This document shows, one piece after another, positions 9,964 to 20,950 of a stretch of DNA of 64,000 nucleotides (position 1 is the first letter of the stretch; every line of letters begins with the position of its first letter). Both the position numbers and the translations under genes were made by a program. Location of the stretch: NCBI GenBank assembly GCA_940337035.1, contig CALNHX010000272.1:1-64000 (forward strand), in the 5' to 3' direction. Under the pieces are notes generated by a model that worked only from the letters and a program-made list of their open reading frames with translations, did not search any database and was not told where the DNA came from. The stretch comes from Agriotes lineatus. Lineage: Eukaryota > Arthropoda > Insecta > Coleoptera > Elateridae.

Positions 9964-10335
9964 CGAAGCCGGACAACTCGGCGCCGCCATCTCGGCGCCG
10001 CCACTTCGGCGCCGCCATCTCGGCGCGGGGCCAGCTCGGCGCCGGGACAACTCGGCGCGGAGCCATCTCGGCGCCAGCCAACTCGGCGCGAGGCCATCTC
10101 GGCGCCGAATTCAAATTTGCAAACTACATTGTGCACTACGTAAGAAAATTATTATCAAAAAATAATAAATAAAGTGATCGCCAAAAATCTGTCATGAAAT
10201 AAAAAAAAATTATTGAGAATTTCTTGGAAAATCAAGCACTGACGACCAGAGGTGGTTGCAAAGTGATTACAAATGAGCCAAACAAAAGTTGTCACATGAC
10301 TTCCGTTATCAGTAAAATTTTACGTTTTTTTTTTA
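9964..10335. repeat. FB1 left inverted terminal repeat
   Basis: GC-rich tandem sub-repeats occupy about 9971-10108, in which GGCGCC and CTCGGCGC recur. The AT-rich arm runs to about 10335. It pairs with 13660-14020 in reverse complement. The pairing resumes beyond the hAT insertion around 11998-12050 (TTTTTGGATTTACA, then CTAAGTAAA), so the left arm originally extended further and contains an unpaired insert. Confidence 0.85.
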
Positions 10336-10361
10336 AATAATTACGAAGCATTCATTTACTA

Positions 10362-10369
10362 GTCAAGAT
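10362..10369. other. hAT target-site duplication, left copy
   Basis: GTCAAGAT directly precedes the hAT terminus and is repeated at 11875-11882. The second foldback copy has a single uninterrupted GTCAAGAT at this position (near 48884), giving an empty-site comparison. Confidence 0.9.
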
Positions 10370-10867
10370 TAGAGATGGGCGCGTGAGTGAATTTTCGCTC
10401 ACGTCACGCACGTTTCACGCTTGCTTTAAACAGTCACGTTCACACACGTTCACGCTCACGTTCACTCACGTTCACAGCGTGACACGCCACTCACGACGTG
10501 ACACGCAGCTTTTAGTTCAAAATTTAAATTCAGATAGAACAGAATGTTCAAATTTAGAACCAATGAAAAAACCCTAAAGAGAACTAAAAATATGTTTTGC
10601 ACCTGACATAATTTACGTGATATGTTGTAATCAGAATAGTTGACATAAAAAGAAAAGAATGAAAATTGACTACAATAACTTCGACAAGGGATAAATACTG
10701 ATTTCTCGCAAATATATTTCTTGCAGCTGTCTTCAAAGACATTACTTTTAATACCAAAAGCTGTCATTAGAATTGACGTTTAACTTATTGGTATGAATAC
10801 AGAAGGTATATGTTGCTAGGCAACACTTTTAATTCGTAGGTTTGAAAGTACTTTTATGTACAAGGAT

Positions 10868-11230
10868 CAACATTTTCAGCGTTAAGGCGAGTATACAAAA
10901 AAAAATTACTTTTATATTAGAATAATAAGTTCATCTACACAAGTACACAATAAATTGGTTTAAAAATAAAACCTAATCAACATTTTCAGTATTAAATCGA
11001 GTATACAAAACAAAACATTAGCTACTTTTCTAAAAATAGGTTCGTCTGTAGAAATATCTACACATCTACACAATACATTTTTGGTTTAATAATAAAACGT
11101 AATTAACATTTTCCGCGTTAACCGAGTATAAAGAACAAACCATTACTTTTATTAGAATAATAAGTTCACCCACACATCTACACATTAAAATGTTGATTTA
11201 AAAATAATATGTAATCAACATTTTCAGCGT
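10868..11230. repeat. Tandem repeats derived from the hAT transposase C-terminus
   Basis: Four repeat starts at about 10868, 10978, 11104 and 11216 (spacing 110, 126, 112 bp), each opening with a (C/T)AACATTTTC-GCGTTAA block. Translated on the minus strand, the copies give variants of the same transposase end (NAENVDYILFLNQ, NAENVNYVLLLNQ, NTENVD then stop). The repeats are therefore duplications of the end of the coding region together with its 3' flank, lying downstream of the real stop at 11178-11180. Confidence 0.75.
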
Positions 11231-11697
11231 TAAGTCGAATACTGCGCTCTTCTAAAATTCGCCCAGCTGTAGAAAATACTCTTTCGCTTATAGCGGAACT
11301 TGCCGGTATGTTTAAAATTTCTCAAGTTTTTTTAACCGTGGCGTATTCACACTGTTTTTCCAAAATCCTGAAATGTCATCTACACTTCCGAATTTTAATT
11401 TAACATACTAATTTAGTTCTGTTTCAACATCATCCTAATTACATGTGTTATCGTCAGAGCTATCTCTAAGTGTAGAAAGATAAGAATCTGATGCTGATGT
11501 ACCAGTTTTGAGTCGTTTGCTATGTATTTCATCATTATTATCTATGGTTTTATTTGCATTATAATCTTCTCTTTTATGTGAAGGTATGAATTTGAAGGAT
11601 TTATAATTAGGGTCCAAAAATAAAGCCACATAATGTAACTTGTTTGGCACAATCTGTGATTTAATGAATTTAAAAGTTGCTGCACCCTGCAGTTTTT
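11178..11697 (-). pseudogene. hAT transposase C-terminal region with dimerisation domain, broken
   Basis: On the minus strand: GAATFKFIKSQIVPNK, then YVALFLDPNYKSFKFIP (the LA-LLDPR-K-LKF motif of hAT catalytic domains), a charged linker with DSYLSTLRDS, then FWKNSVNTPRLKKLEKF. After a frameshift near 11310 it reads IPASSAISERVFSTAGRIL, followed by IRLNAENVDYILFLNQ and the TAG at 11178-11180. The last segment is the C-terminal hAT dimerisation domain, which holds transposase subunits together. At least three in-frame stops and one frameshift inactivate it. The N-terminal zinc finger and the first catalytic blocks are gone. The frame at 11435-11650 that looks like an ORF begins at a GTG inside the domain. 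Confidence 0.9.
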
Positions 11698-11874
11698 TAT
11701 TCGTTACTAAATATTTAACGTGAAATTAACGTGAAACGTGAATCACCCCTTGGAAATTTTCACTCACGTTCACGCACGTGCACGTCACGATTTTCAAATA
11801 TTAGTCACGTTCACGACGTGACACGCCGTGACACGACGTGACACGGCTGTTTTCACGTCACGCGCCCATCCCTA

Positions 11875-11882
11875 GTCAAGAT
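11875..11882. other. hAT target-site duplication, right copy
   Basis: GTCAAGAT, identical to 10362-10369, immediately follows the right terminal repeat. Confidence 0.9.
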
Positions 11883-12345
11883 AGAGACACATTTTACGAA
11901 AAAAAGTTTTCTGGCCTTGAGATTGTTCAGTCAGCTAAAACTACCACACAATAAAAAATCTCATTGAAATCTTGATTAAATTCCGAAAAATAGCACTTTT
12001 TGGATTTACACAATTTTTAAACACTCCATTTTCTAAGTAAAGTGCTTTTTATATGATAAATATTTCTTTAATGTTTATTTTCCAAATCAAAGAATTTTAT
12101 TTTTAACAATTTTTTTTGATGAAATAAAAAACTTTTTGAAAAATGTTTGTTTTTCCATAGCCGTCTTTGTTAAAAGTAAAATTCTTTAATATGGGACCTA
12201 AACATAAAAGATAATGTGAGAGATCAAAGTTGGCAGAGGATTTTGAAATTTGGTATAGGAACCTAGCTGTTGATTCTAAACAACTTCTCTTAATAACTTT
12301 TTGTCGTATTTACTACATAAAAGACGCGCTACTCTACAGTAATAG
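11883..12345. other. FB internal non-coding segment shared by both copies
   Basis: AT-rich DNA aligned with 48893-49350 of the second foldback copy, with scattered substitutions and small gaps. No coding frame. It contains the inner part of the left inverted arm. Confidence 0.7.
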
Positions 12346-12470
12346 TATATTATGTTAATAGGAGCAAAAGTTATATTTTATGTGGCGGACGGGTTATCTG
12401 CCGAGCTTGCGAGGCAGATAAGTACAGCCGAGCCACATAAAGATACTTTTGCTCCGAATAACATATAGTA
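12346..12470. repeat. Hairpin module unique to FB1
   Basis: Imperfect arms ATATTATGTTAATAGGAGCA... (12347 on) and its inverse (12431-12470) share GGAGCAAAAG and TATGTGGC. The inner stem TTATCTGCC (12394-12402) pairs with GGCAGATAA (12413-12421). It begins exactly where FB1 and FB2 stop aligning, so it is a separate insertion or an alternative cargo. Confidence 0.75.
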
Positions 12471-12542
12471 TTTTTTCTCCAAACGTTTTTATAACAAATT
12501 ATTTACAACTTTGTGAACAAAATTCGAAGAAAATTACTTGAT

Positions 12543-12709
12543 CTCGTCAGCGGCAGATAATATTATCTGCCGCTGACGAGCGGCAGATAAAATTGTCAGC
12601 GGCAGATAATAACTTTATCTGCCGCTGACGAGCGGTAGATAAAGTCGTCAGCGGCAGATAATAACTTTATCTGCCGCTCGTCAGAGGCAGATAATATTAT
12701 CTGCCGCTT
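12543..12709. repeat. Cluster of TTATCTGCCGC palindromes
   Basis: It contains a perfect 38-bp palindrome at 12543-12580 (arm CTCGTCAGCGGCAGATAAT), an inverted pair with 15-bp arms and a 5-base loop at 12595-12629, and two further pairs, ending with a perfect 20-bp palindrome at 12687-12706. The repeated word is the same TTATCTGCC that forms the inner stem of the neighbouring hairpin. Confidence 0.9.
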
Positions 12710-12939
12710 GGCAATAAAGTGACAGTTTAGCATCATCAATCCAGCAGTATAATGCCATATTTAAGAAAAAATGGTTTTTTGAAAACTTTCAAGGCATATT
12801 TCATTTTTCAAAACTGAAATGCTGTTAGAAATTCGTCTTTAACCAAGCAGGGCTGAACCCCAAAAAATGAAAATTTAAATCGAGAATTTTTTACCTTTTA
12901 CAAGAGTCGTTTCACCTATCCGGGAACACACTGTATATA

Positions 12940-13502
12940 CAGGGTGATTTTTAAGTTGATTCTTTCCCTTTGCCAGGATATAAAGCTAAAAAAAGTAAGC
13001 CATTTACCACTTTTGCGAAATATCAAAACTAACGGAGGTACAAGGTGTTAAAGTTTCAAAGTATGAACTAAAATTACTTAACGAAAATTAAACTAAACTT
13101 AATCTAACTTAAATGATCAAAATTATCAGCATTCGCTTCTACACACACATTCCGCGTATAAGAGCGATGCGGCAGCGCCGGCAGCGGCATTTTGACGACA
13201 CTCCCAGTAAATAATAAACATATTCACTCATTCATTATTTCCATAAACATGAACCATTATTGTAGCAATAACATTAAGAAAATTAGAATGGAAAACTAGT
13301 TGACAGATCATTGCTTGACAACAGAGACAAACAAAAATAAAATTGTCCAGCCGCCTTTGCGCCAAAGTTTAGTTTTGAAACTTTAACACCTTGTACCTCC
13401 GTTAGTTTTGATATTTCGAAAAATTGGCAAATAAAAAAAATACTTATTTTTTTTTGCTTTATTTCCTGGTAAACGGAAAGAATCAACTTAAAAATCACCC
13501 TG
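12940..13502. mobile_element. TA-flanked inverted-repeat element nested in FB1
   Basis: The ends CAGGGTGATTTTTAAGTTGA and the inverse TCAACTTAAAAATCACCCTG lie next to TA on both sides. The arms continue inward for about 125 bp (GGAAAGAATC, CTTTATATCC-like, and AACGGAGGTACAAGGTG with its inverse CACCTTGTACCTCCGTT). The middle is non-coding with a GC-rich patch near 13170. It looks like a Tc1/mariner-type miniature element. The same insertion is present in FB2 (50640-51207), so it predates the split of the two copies. Confidence 0.85.
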
Positions 13503-13659
13503 TATATAAATATATATATAAAAAAATATTGATAATGTTTACATTTCACTTTATACAGGATGACAGCTTGTTCGAAAACCTATTTAGCCCGTATTAGATA
13601 TATTGAGTGATTTTTACTTAGTTAAAAGTGGCGTTTTTCGAAGTTATGTAAATCCAAAA

Positions 13660-14020
13660 AGTTGAATTTTACTGATAACGGGAGTCACGTGAAAACTTTT
13701 GTTTGGCCCATTTGTAATCACTTTGCAATTATCTCTGGTCGTTCGTGTTTGATTTTCCAAGAAATTCTATATATTTTTTTTTCATTTGATGCCAGCTTTT
13801 TGGCGATCACTTTATTTATTATTTGTTTATAATAATTTTCTTACGTAGTGCACACTGTAGTTTGCGAATTTAAATTCGGCGCCGAGATGGCCTCGCGCCG
13901 AGTTGGCTGGAGCCGAGATGGCTCCGCGCCGAGTTGTCCCGGCGCCGAGCTGGCCCCGCGCCGAGATGGCGGCGCCGAATTGGCGGCGCCGAGATGGCGG
14001 CGCCGAGTTGTCCTAGACCC
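13660..14020. repeat. FB1 right inverted terminal repeat
   Basis: Reverse complement of 9964-10335. Its outer 140 bp (about 13874-14013) is a string of GC-rich units of 14-18 bp built on CGCCGAG(A/T)TGGC, each containing or touching the self-complementary GGCGCC. A 70-codon frame at 13848-14060 across it is repeat translation. Confidence 0.85.
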
Positions 14021-14307
14021 CATTTTTCTGCACCCAAAAAATTCAATTTCAGTAGTATAGCATTAAAGTACGTTAAAACGTCTGAAACGCACGTTTTGCA
14101 GTAACTATTGACTAAAGAAATATTAATGATGCTACTGTAATGGCTAGGGCCGATCAGAAATTAATAAATTTGACATGCGTGTGTTTCATCGCTAACAGGT
14201 CCTCAATAACGGATTTAAAATCGATTGCAGTGGTAATGGCCTGTGTAGTAAGTAGTATAGTTAGAGACCATGTAACCATGTATCACTAAAATATCAAATT
14301 TTTCTTC

Positions 14308-14400
14308 ACCCAAAAAATGGCTCTAGTAGTAGTATATGTGGAGACCATGTAACCATATATCACTACAATATCAAATTTTTCGGTATCAAAAAAAATCAGT
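14308..14400. repeat. First example of the 353-bp long monomer variant
   Basis: After the usual TTCTTCACCCAAAAAA an extra segment of about 80 bp is present, reading ATGGCTCTAGTA then TATATGTGGAGACCATG and CACTACAATATCAAATTTTTC. It is a diverged copy of the preceding GGTAATGGCC...TTTTTC portion of the monomer, so the long form is an internal tandem duplication. Further copies lie near 15480, 25350, 42178, 45265, 46722, 48179, 52021, 54010, 54908, 58530 and 59428. Confidence 0.85.
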
Positions 14401-15860
14401 TTTAATAGTATAGAATTAAGGTACGTTAAAACGTCTGAAAATCAAGTTTTGCAGTAACTATTAACTACGGAAATATTAATGATGCTACTGTAGTGGCTAT
14501 GGCCGATTAGAAATTAACAAATTTGACATGTGTGTGTTCCATTGCTAACAGGTCCTCAATAACGGATTTAAAATCGATTGCAGTGGTAATGGCCTGTGTA
14601 GTAGTATAGGTAGAGACCATGTATCACTAAAATATAAAATTTTTCTGCAACCAAAAAATTCAATTTCAGTAGTATAGCATTAAGGTACGTTAAAACGTCT
14701 GAAACGCACGTTTTGCAGTAACTATTGACTACAGAAATATTAATGATGGTACTGTAATGGCTAGGGCCGATCAGAAATTAATAAATTTGACTAGTGTATG
14801 CGTTCCATCGCTAACAAGTGCTCAATAACGGATTTAATGTCGAATGCGGTGGTAATAGCCTGTGTAGTAGTATACATAGAGACTATGTAACCATGCTTCA
14901 TTAAAATATGAAATTTTTCTGCACCCAAAAAATTCAATTTCAATACTATAGCATGAAGGTACGTTAAAACGTCTAAAAAGCACGTTTTGCAGTAACTATT
15001 GACTACAGAAATATTAATGATGGTACTGTAATGGCTAGGGCCGATCAGAAATTAATAAATTTGACTAGTGTATGCGTTCCATCGCTAACAGGTGTTCAAT
15101 AACGGATTTAATGTCGATTGCAGTGGTAATAGCCTGTGTAGTAGTATACATAGAGACTATGTAATCATGCTTCATTAAAATATGAAATTTTTCTGCACCC
15201 AAAAAATTCAATTTCAATACTATAGCATTAAGGTACGTTAAAACGTCTGAATAGCACGTTTTGCAGTAACTATTAACTTCGGAAATATTAATGATGCTAC
15301 TGCAATGGCTATGGCCGATCAGAAATTAACAAATTTGACATGTGTGTGTTCCATTGCTAACAGGTCCTCAATAACGGATTTAAAATCGATTGCAGTGGTA
15401 ATGGCCTGTGTAGTAAGTAGTATAGTTAGAGACCATGTAACCATGTATCACTAAAATATCAAATTTTTCTTCACCCAAAAAATGGCTCTAGTACTAGTAT
15501 ATGTGGAGACCATGTAACCATATATCACTACAATATCAAATTTTTCGGTATCCAAAAAATTCAGTTTTAATAGTATAGTATTAAGGTACGTTAAAACGTC
15601 TGAAAATCAAGTTTTGCAGTAACTATTAACTACGGAAATATTAATGATGCTACTGTAGTGGCTATGGCCGATTAGAAATTAACAAATTTGACATGTGTGT
15701 GTTCCATTGCTAACAGGTCCTCAATAACGGATTTAAAATCGATTGCAGTGGTAATGGCCTGTGTAGTATTATAGGTAGAGACCATGTAACCATGTATCAC
15801 TAAAATATAAAATTTTTCTGCAACCAAAAAATTCAATTTCAGTAGTATAGCATTAAGGTA

Positions 15861-18800
15861 CGTTAAAACGTCTGAAACGCACGTTTTGCAGTAACTATTG
15901 ACTACAGAAATATTAATGATGCTACTGTAATGGCTAGGGCCGATCAGAAATTAATAAATTTGACATGTGTGTGTTCCATTGCTAACAGGTCCTCAATAAC
16001 GGATTTAAAATCGATTGCAGTGGTAATGGCCTGTGTAGTAGTATAGGTAGAGACCATGTAACCATGGATCACTAAAATATAAAATTTTTCTGCAACCAAA
16101 AAATTCAATTTCAGTAGTATAGCATTAAGGTACGTTAAAACGTCTGAAACGCACGTTTTGCAGTAACTATTGACTAAAGAAATATTAATGATGCTACTGT
16201 AATGGCTATGGCCGATTAGAAATTAACAAATTTGACATGTGTGTGTTCCATTGCTAACAGGTCCTCAATAACGGATTTAAAATCGATTGCAGTGGTAATG
16301 GCCTGTGTAGTATTATAGGTAGAGACCATGTAACCATGTATCACTAAAATATAAAATTTTTCTGCAACCAAAAAATTCAATTTCAGTAGTATAGCATTAA
16401 GGTACGTTAAAACGTCTGAAACGCACGTTTTGCAGCAACTATTGACTACAGAAATATTAATGATGCTACTGTAATGGCTAGGGCCGATCAGAAATTAATA
16501 AATTTGACATGTGTGTGTTCCATTGCTAACAGGTCCTCAATAACGGATTTAAAATCGATTGCAGTGGTAATGGCCTGTGTAGTAGTATAGGTAGAGACCA
16601 TGTAACCATGGATCACTAAAATATAAAATTTTTCTGCAACCAAAAAATTCAATTTCAGTAGTATAGCATTAAGGTACGTTAAAACGTCTGAAACGCACGT
16701 TTTGCAGTAACTATTGACTAAAGAAATATTAATGATGCTACTGTAATGGCTAGGGCCGATCAGAAATTAATAAATTTGACATGCGTGTGTTTCATCGCTA
16801 GCAGGTCCTCAATAACGGATTTAAAATCGATTGCAGTGGTAATGGCCTGTGTAGTAAGTAGTATAGTTAGAGACCATGTAACCATGTATCACTACAATAT
16901 CAAATTTTTCGGTATCCAAAAAATTCAGTTTTAATAGTATAGTATTAAGGTACGTTAAAACGTCTGAAAATCAAGTTTTGCAGTAACTATTAACTACGGA
17001 AATATTAATGATGCTACTGTAGTGGCTATGGCCGATTAGAAATTAACAAATTTGACATGTGTGTGTTCCATTGCTAACAGGTCCTCAATAACGGATTTAA
17101 AATCGATTGCAGTGGTAATAGCCTGTGTAGTAGTATAGGCAGAGACCATGTAACCATGTATCACTAAAATATAAAAATTTTCTGCAACCAAAAAATTCAA
17201 TTTCAGTAGTATAGCATTAAGGTACGTTAAAACGTCTGAAAATCAAGTTTTGCAGTAACTATTAACTACGGAAATATTAATGATGCTACTGTAGTGGCTA
17301 TGGCCGATTAGAAATTAACAAATTTGACATGTGTGTGTTCCATTGCTAACAGGTCCTCAATAACGGATTTAAAATCGATTGCAGTGGTAATGGCCTGTGT
17401 AGTATTATAGGTAGAGACCATGTAACCATGTATCACTAAAATATAAAATTTTTCTGCAACCAAAAAATTCAATTTCAGTAGTATAGCATTAAGGTACGTT
17501 AAAACGTCTGAAACGCACGTTTTGCAGTAACTATTGACTACAGAAATATTAATGATGCTACTGTAATGGCTAGGGCCGATCAGAAATTAATAAATTTGAC
17601 ATGTGTGTGTTCCATTGCTAACAGGTCCTCAATAACGGATTTAAAATCGATTGCAGTGGTAATGGCCTGTGTAGTAGTATAGGTAGAGACCATGTAACCA
17701 TGGATCACTAAAATATAAAATTTTTCTGCAACCAAAAAATTCAATTTCAGTAGTATAGCATTAAGGTACGTTAAAACGTCTGAAACGCACGTTTTGCAGT
17801 AACTATTGACTAAAGAAATATTAATGATGCTACTGTAATGGCTAGGGCCGATCAGAAATTAATAAATTTGACATGCGTGTGTTTCATCGCTAGCAGGTCC
17901 TCAATAACGGATTTAAAATCGATTGCAGTGGTAATGGCCTGTGTAGTAAGTAGTATAGTTAGAGACCATGTAACCATGTATCACTACAATATCAAATTTT
18001 TCGGTATCCAAAAAATTCAGTTTTAATAGTATAGTATTAAGGTACGTTAAAACGTCTGAAAATCAAGTTTTGCAGTAACTATTAACTACGGAAATATTAA
18101 TGATGCTACTGTAGTGGCTATGGCCGATTAGAAATTAACAAATTTGACATGTGTGTGTTCCATTGCTAACAGGTCCTCAATAACGGATTTAAAATCGATT
18201 GCAGTGGTAATAGCCTGTGTAGTAGTATAGGCAGAGACCATGTAACCATGTATCACTAAAATATAAAAATTTTCTGCAACCAAAAAATTCAATTTCAGTA
18301 GTATAGCATTAAGGTACGTTAAAACGTCTGAAACGCACGTTTTGCAGTAACTATTGACTACAGAAATATTAATGATGCTACTGTAATGGCTATGGCCGAT
18401 CAGAAATTAACAAATTTGACATGTGGGTGTTCCATTGAAAACAGGTCCTCAATAACGGATTTAAAATCGATTGCAGTGGTAATGGCCTGTGTAGTAGTAT
18501 AGGTAGAAACCATGTAACCATGTATCACTAAAATATCAAATTTTTCTGCACCCAAAAAATTAAATTTCAGTAGTATAGCATTAAGGTACGTTAAAACGTC
18601 TGAAAATCAAGTTTTGCAGTAACTATTAACTACGGAAATATTAATGATGCTACTGTAGTGGCTATGGCCGATTAGAAATTAACAAATTTGACATGTGTGT
18701 GTTCCATTGCTAACAGGTCCTCAATAACGGATTTAAAATCGATTGCAGTGGTAATGGCCTGTGTAGTATTATAGGTAGAGACCATGTAACCATGTATCAC

Positions 18801-20950
18801 TAAAATATAAAATTTTTCTGCAACCAAAAAATTCAATTTCAGTAGTATAGCATTAAGGTACGTTAAAACGTCTGAAACGCACGTTTTGCAGTAACTATTG
18901 ACTACAGAAATATTAATGATGCTACTGTAATGGCTAGGGCCGATCAGAAATTAATAAATTTGACATGTGTGTGTTCCATTGCTAACAGGTCCTCAATAAC
19001 GGATTTAAAATCGATTGCAGTGGTAATGGCCTGTGTAGTAGTATAGGTAGAGACCATGTAACCATGGATCACTAAAATATAAAATTTTTCTGCAACCAAA
19101 AAATTCAATTTCAGTAGTATAGCATTAAGGTACGTTAAAACGTCTGAAACGCACGTTTTGCAGTAACTATTGACTACAGAAATATTAATGATGCTACTGT
19201 AATGGCTAGGGCCGATCAGAAATTAATAAATTTGACATGTGTGTGTTCCATTGCTAACAGGTCCTCAATAACGGATTTAAAATCGATTGCAGTGGTAATG
19301 GCCTGTATAGTAGTATAGGTAGAGACCATGTAACCATGGATCACTAAAATATAAAATTTTTCTGCAACCAAAAAATTCAATTTCAGTAGTATAGCATTAA
19401 GGTACGTTAAAACGTCTGAAACGCACGTTTTGCAGTAACTATTGACTACAGAAATATTAATGATGCTACTGTAATGGCTAGGGCCGATCAGAAATTAATA
19501 AATTTGACATGTGTGTGTTCCATTGCTAACAGGTCCTCAATAACGGATTTAAAATCGATTGCAGTGGTAATGGCCTGTGTAGTATTATAGGTAGAGACCA
19601 TGTAACCATGTATCACTAAAATATAAAATTTTTCTGCAACCAAAAAATTCAATTTCAGTAGTATAGCATTAAGGTACGTTAAAACGTCTGAAACGCACGT
19701 TTTGCAGTAACTATTGACTACAGAAATATTAATGATGCTACTGTAATGGCTAGGGCCGATCAGAAATTAATAAATTTGACATGTGTGTGTTTCATTGCTA
19801 ACAGGTCCTCAATAACGGATTTAAAATCGATTGCAGTGGTAATGGCCTGTGTAGTAGTATAGGTAGAGACCATGTAACCATGGATCACTAAAATATAAAA
19901 TTTTTCTGCAACCAAAAAATTCAATTTCAGTAGTATAGCATTAAGGTACGTTAAAACGTCTGAAACGCACGTTTTGCAGTAACTATTGACTAAAGAAATA
20001 TTAATGATGCTACTGTAATGGCTAGGGCCGATCAGAAATTAATAAATTTGACATGCGTGTGTTTCATCGCTAGCAGGTCCTCAATAACGGATTTAAAATC
20101 GATTGCAGTGGTAATGGCCTGTGTAGTAAGTAGTATAGTTAGAGACCATGTAACCATGTATCACTACAATATCAAATTTTTCGGTATCCAAAAAATTCAG
20201 TTTTAATAGTATAGTATTAAGGTACGTTAAAACGTCTGAAAATCAAGTTTTGCAGTAACTATTAACTACGGAAATATTAATGATGCTACTGTAGTGGCTA
20301 TGGCCGATTAGAAATTAACAAATTTGACATGTGTGTGTTCCATTGCTAACAGGTCCTCAATAACGGATTTAAAATCGATTGCAGTGGTAATGGCCTGTGT
20401 AGTATTATAGGTAGAGACCATGTAACCATGTATCACTAAAATATAAAATTTTTCTGCAACCAAAAAATTCAATTTCAGTAGTATAGCATTAAGGTACGTT
20501 AAAACGTCTGAAACGCACGTTTTGCAGTAACTATTGACTACAGAAATATTAATGATGCTACTGTAATGGCTAGGGCCGATCAGAAATTAATAAATTTGAC
20601 ATGTGTGTGTTCCATTGCTAACAGGTCCTCAATAACGGATTTAAAATCGATTGCAGTGGTAATGGCCTGTGTAGTAGTATAGGTAGAGACCATGTAACCA
20701 TGGATCACTAAAATATAAAATTTTTCTGCAACCAAAAAATTCAATTTCAGTAGTATAGCATTAAGGTACGTTAAAACGTCTGAAACGCACGTTTTGCAGT
20801 AACTATTGACTAAAGAAATATTAATGATGCTACTGTAGTGGCTATGGCCGATTAGAAATTAACAAATTTGACATGTGTGTGTTCCATTGCTAACAGGTCC
20901 TCAATAACGGATTTAAAATCGATTGCAGTGGTAATAGCCTGTGTAGTAGT
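15861..20950. repeat. Four-monomer higher-order repeat, 1,092-bp period
   Basis: A diagnostic monomer (GCATGCGTGTGTTTCATCGCTAG-like state plus a GTAA insertion) recurs at 16746, 17838 and 20018, spacings of 1,092 and 2,180 bp. These equal three 272-bp plus one 276-bp monomer, and seven plus one. The intervening monomers also match in order, with local exchanges such as TGTAACCATGGATC versus TGTAACCATGTATC. Confidence 0.8.

Larger units (their letters stand above)
10370..11874 (-). mobile_element. hAT-superfamily DNA transposon, 1,505 bp, internally deleted
   Basis: The ends are TAGAGATGGGCGCGTGA and the inverse TCACGCGCCCATCCCTA (one mismatch), flanked by an 8-bp duplication GTCAAGAT; both properties are diagnostic of hAT elements. 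The subterminal regions (10385-10510 and 11715-11865) are packed with short CACGTTCACG/CACGTCACG repeats in both orientations, the likely transposase-binding zones. Only the C-terminal end of a transposase is left. The uninterrupted site in the second foldback element shows that this insertion occurred in FB1 only, after the family diverged. Confidence 0.92.
9964..14020. mobile_element. Foldback-type transposon FB1 (4,057 bp) with nested insertions
   Basis: The long inverted termini each open with about 140 bp of GC-rich sub-repeats (CTCGGCGCCGCCATCTCGG-type) followed by an AT-rich arm shared by both ends (CAAACTACA-TGTGCACTACG and GTGATCGCCAAAAA, up to GTTATCAGTAAAATT). The extreme ends differ (CGAAGCC at left; the complement of TAGACCC at right) before the shared GGACAACTCGG. 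A second copy at 48517-51725 defines the same limits. Inside lie a hAT element, a TA-flanked inverted-repeat element and a palindrome cluster; no transposase frame is seen. The left flank is non-satellite and the right flank is satellite, with no target duplication, so this copy is probably a recombinant. Frames across the GC-rich ends are not genes. Confidence 0.85.
12765..14748. repeat. Segment duplicated at 50463-52453
   Basis: From the end of the differing cargo, through the TA-flanked element and the right foldback terminus, and about 730 bp into the satellite, this segment matches 50463-52453 nearly base for base at an offset of about 37,705. The copies part at about 14749/52454 inside satellite monomers. 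The duplication includes the element/satellite junction itself. Confidence 0.85.

Noticed and set aside
13848..14060. 70-codon frame across the right foldback terminus (also 51553-51765, and 9936-10136 on the minus strand)
   Set aside because: Translation of GC-rich terminal sub-repeats; identical in both elements and running into satellite or arm sequence.
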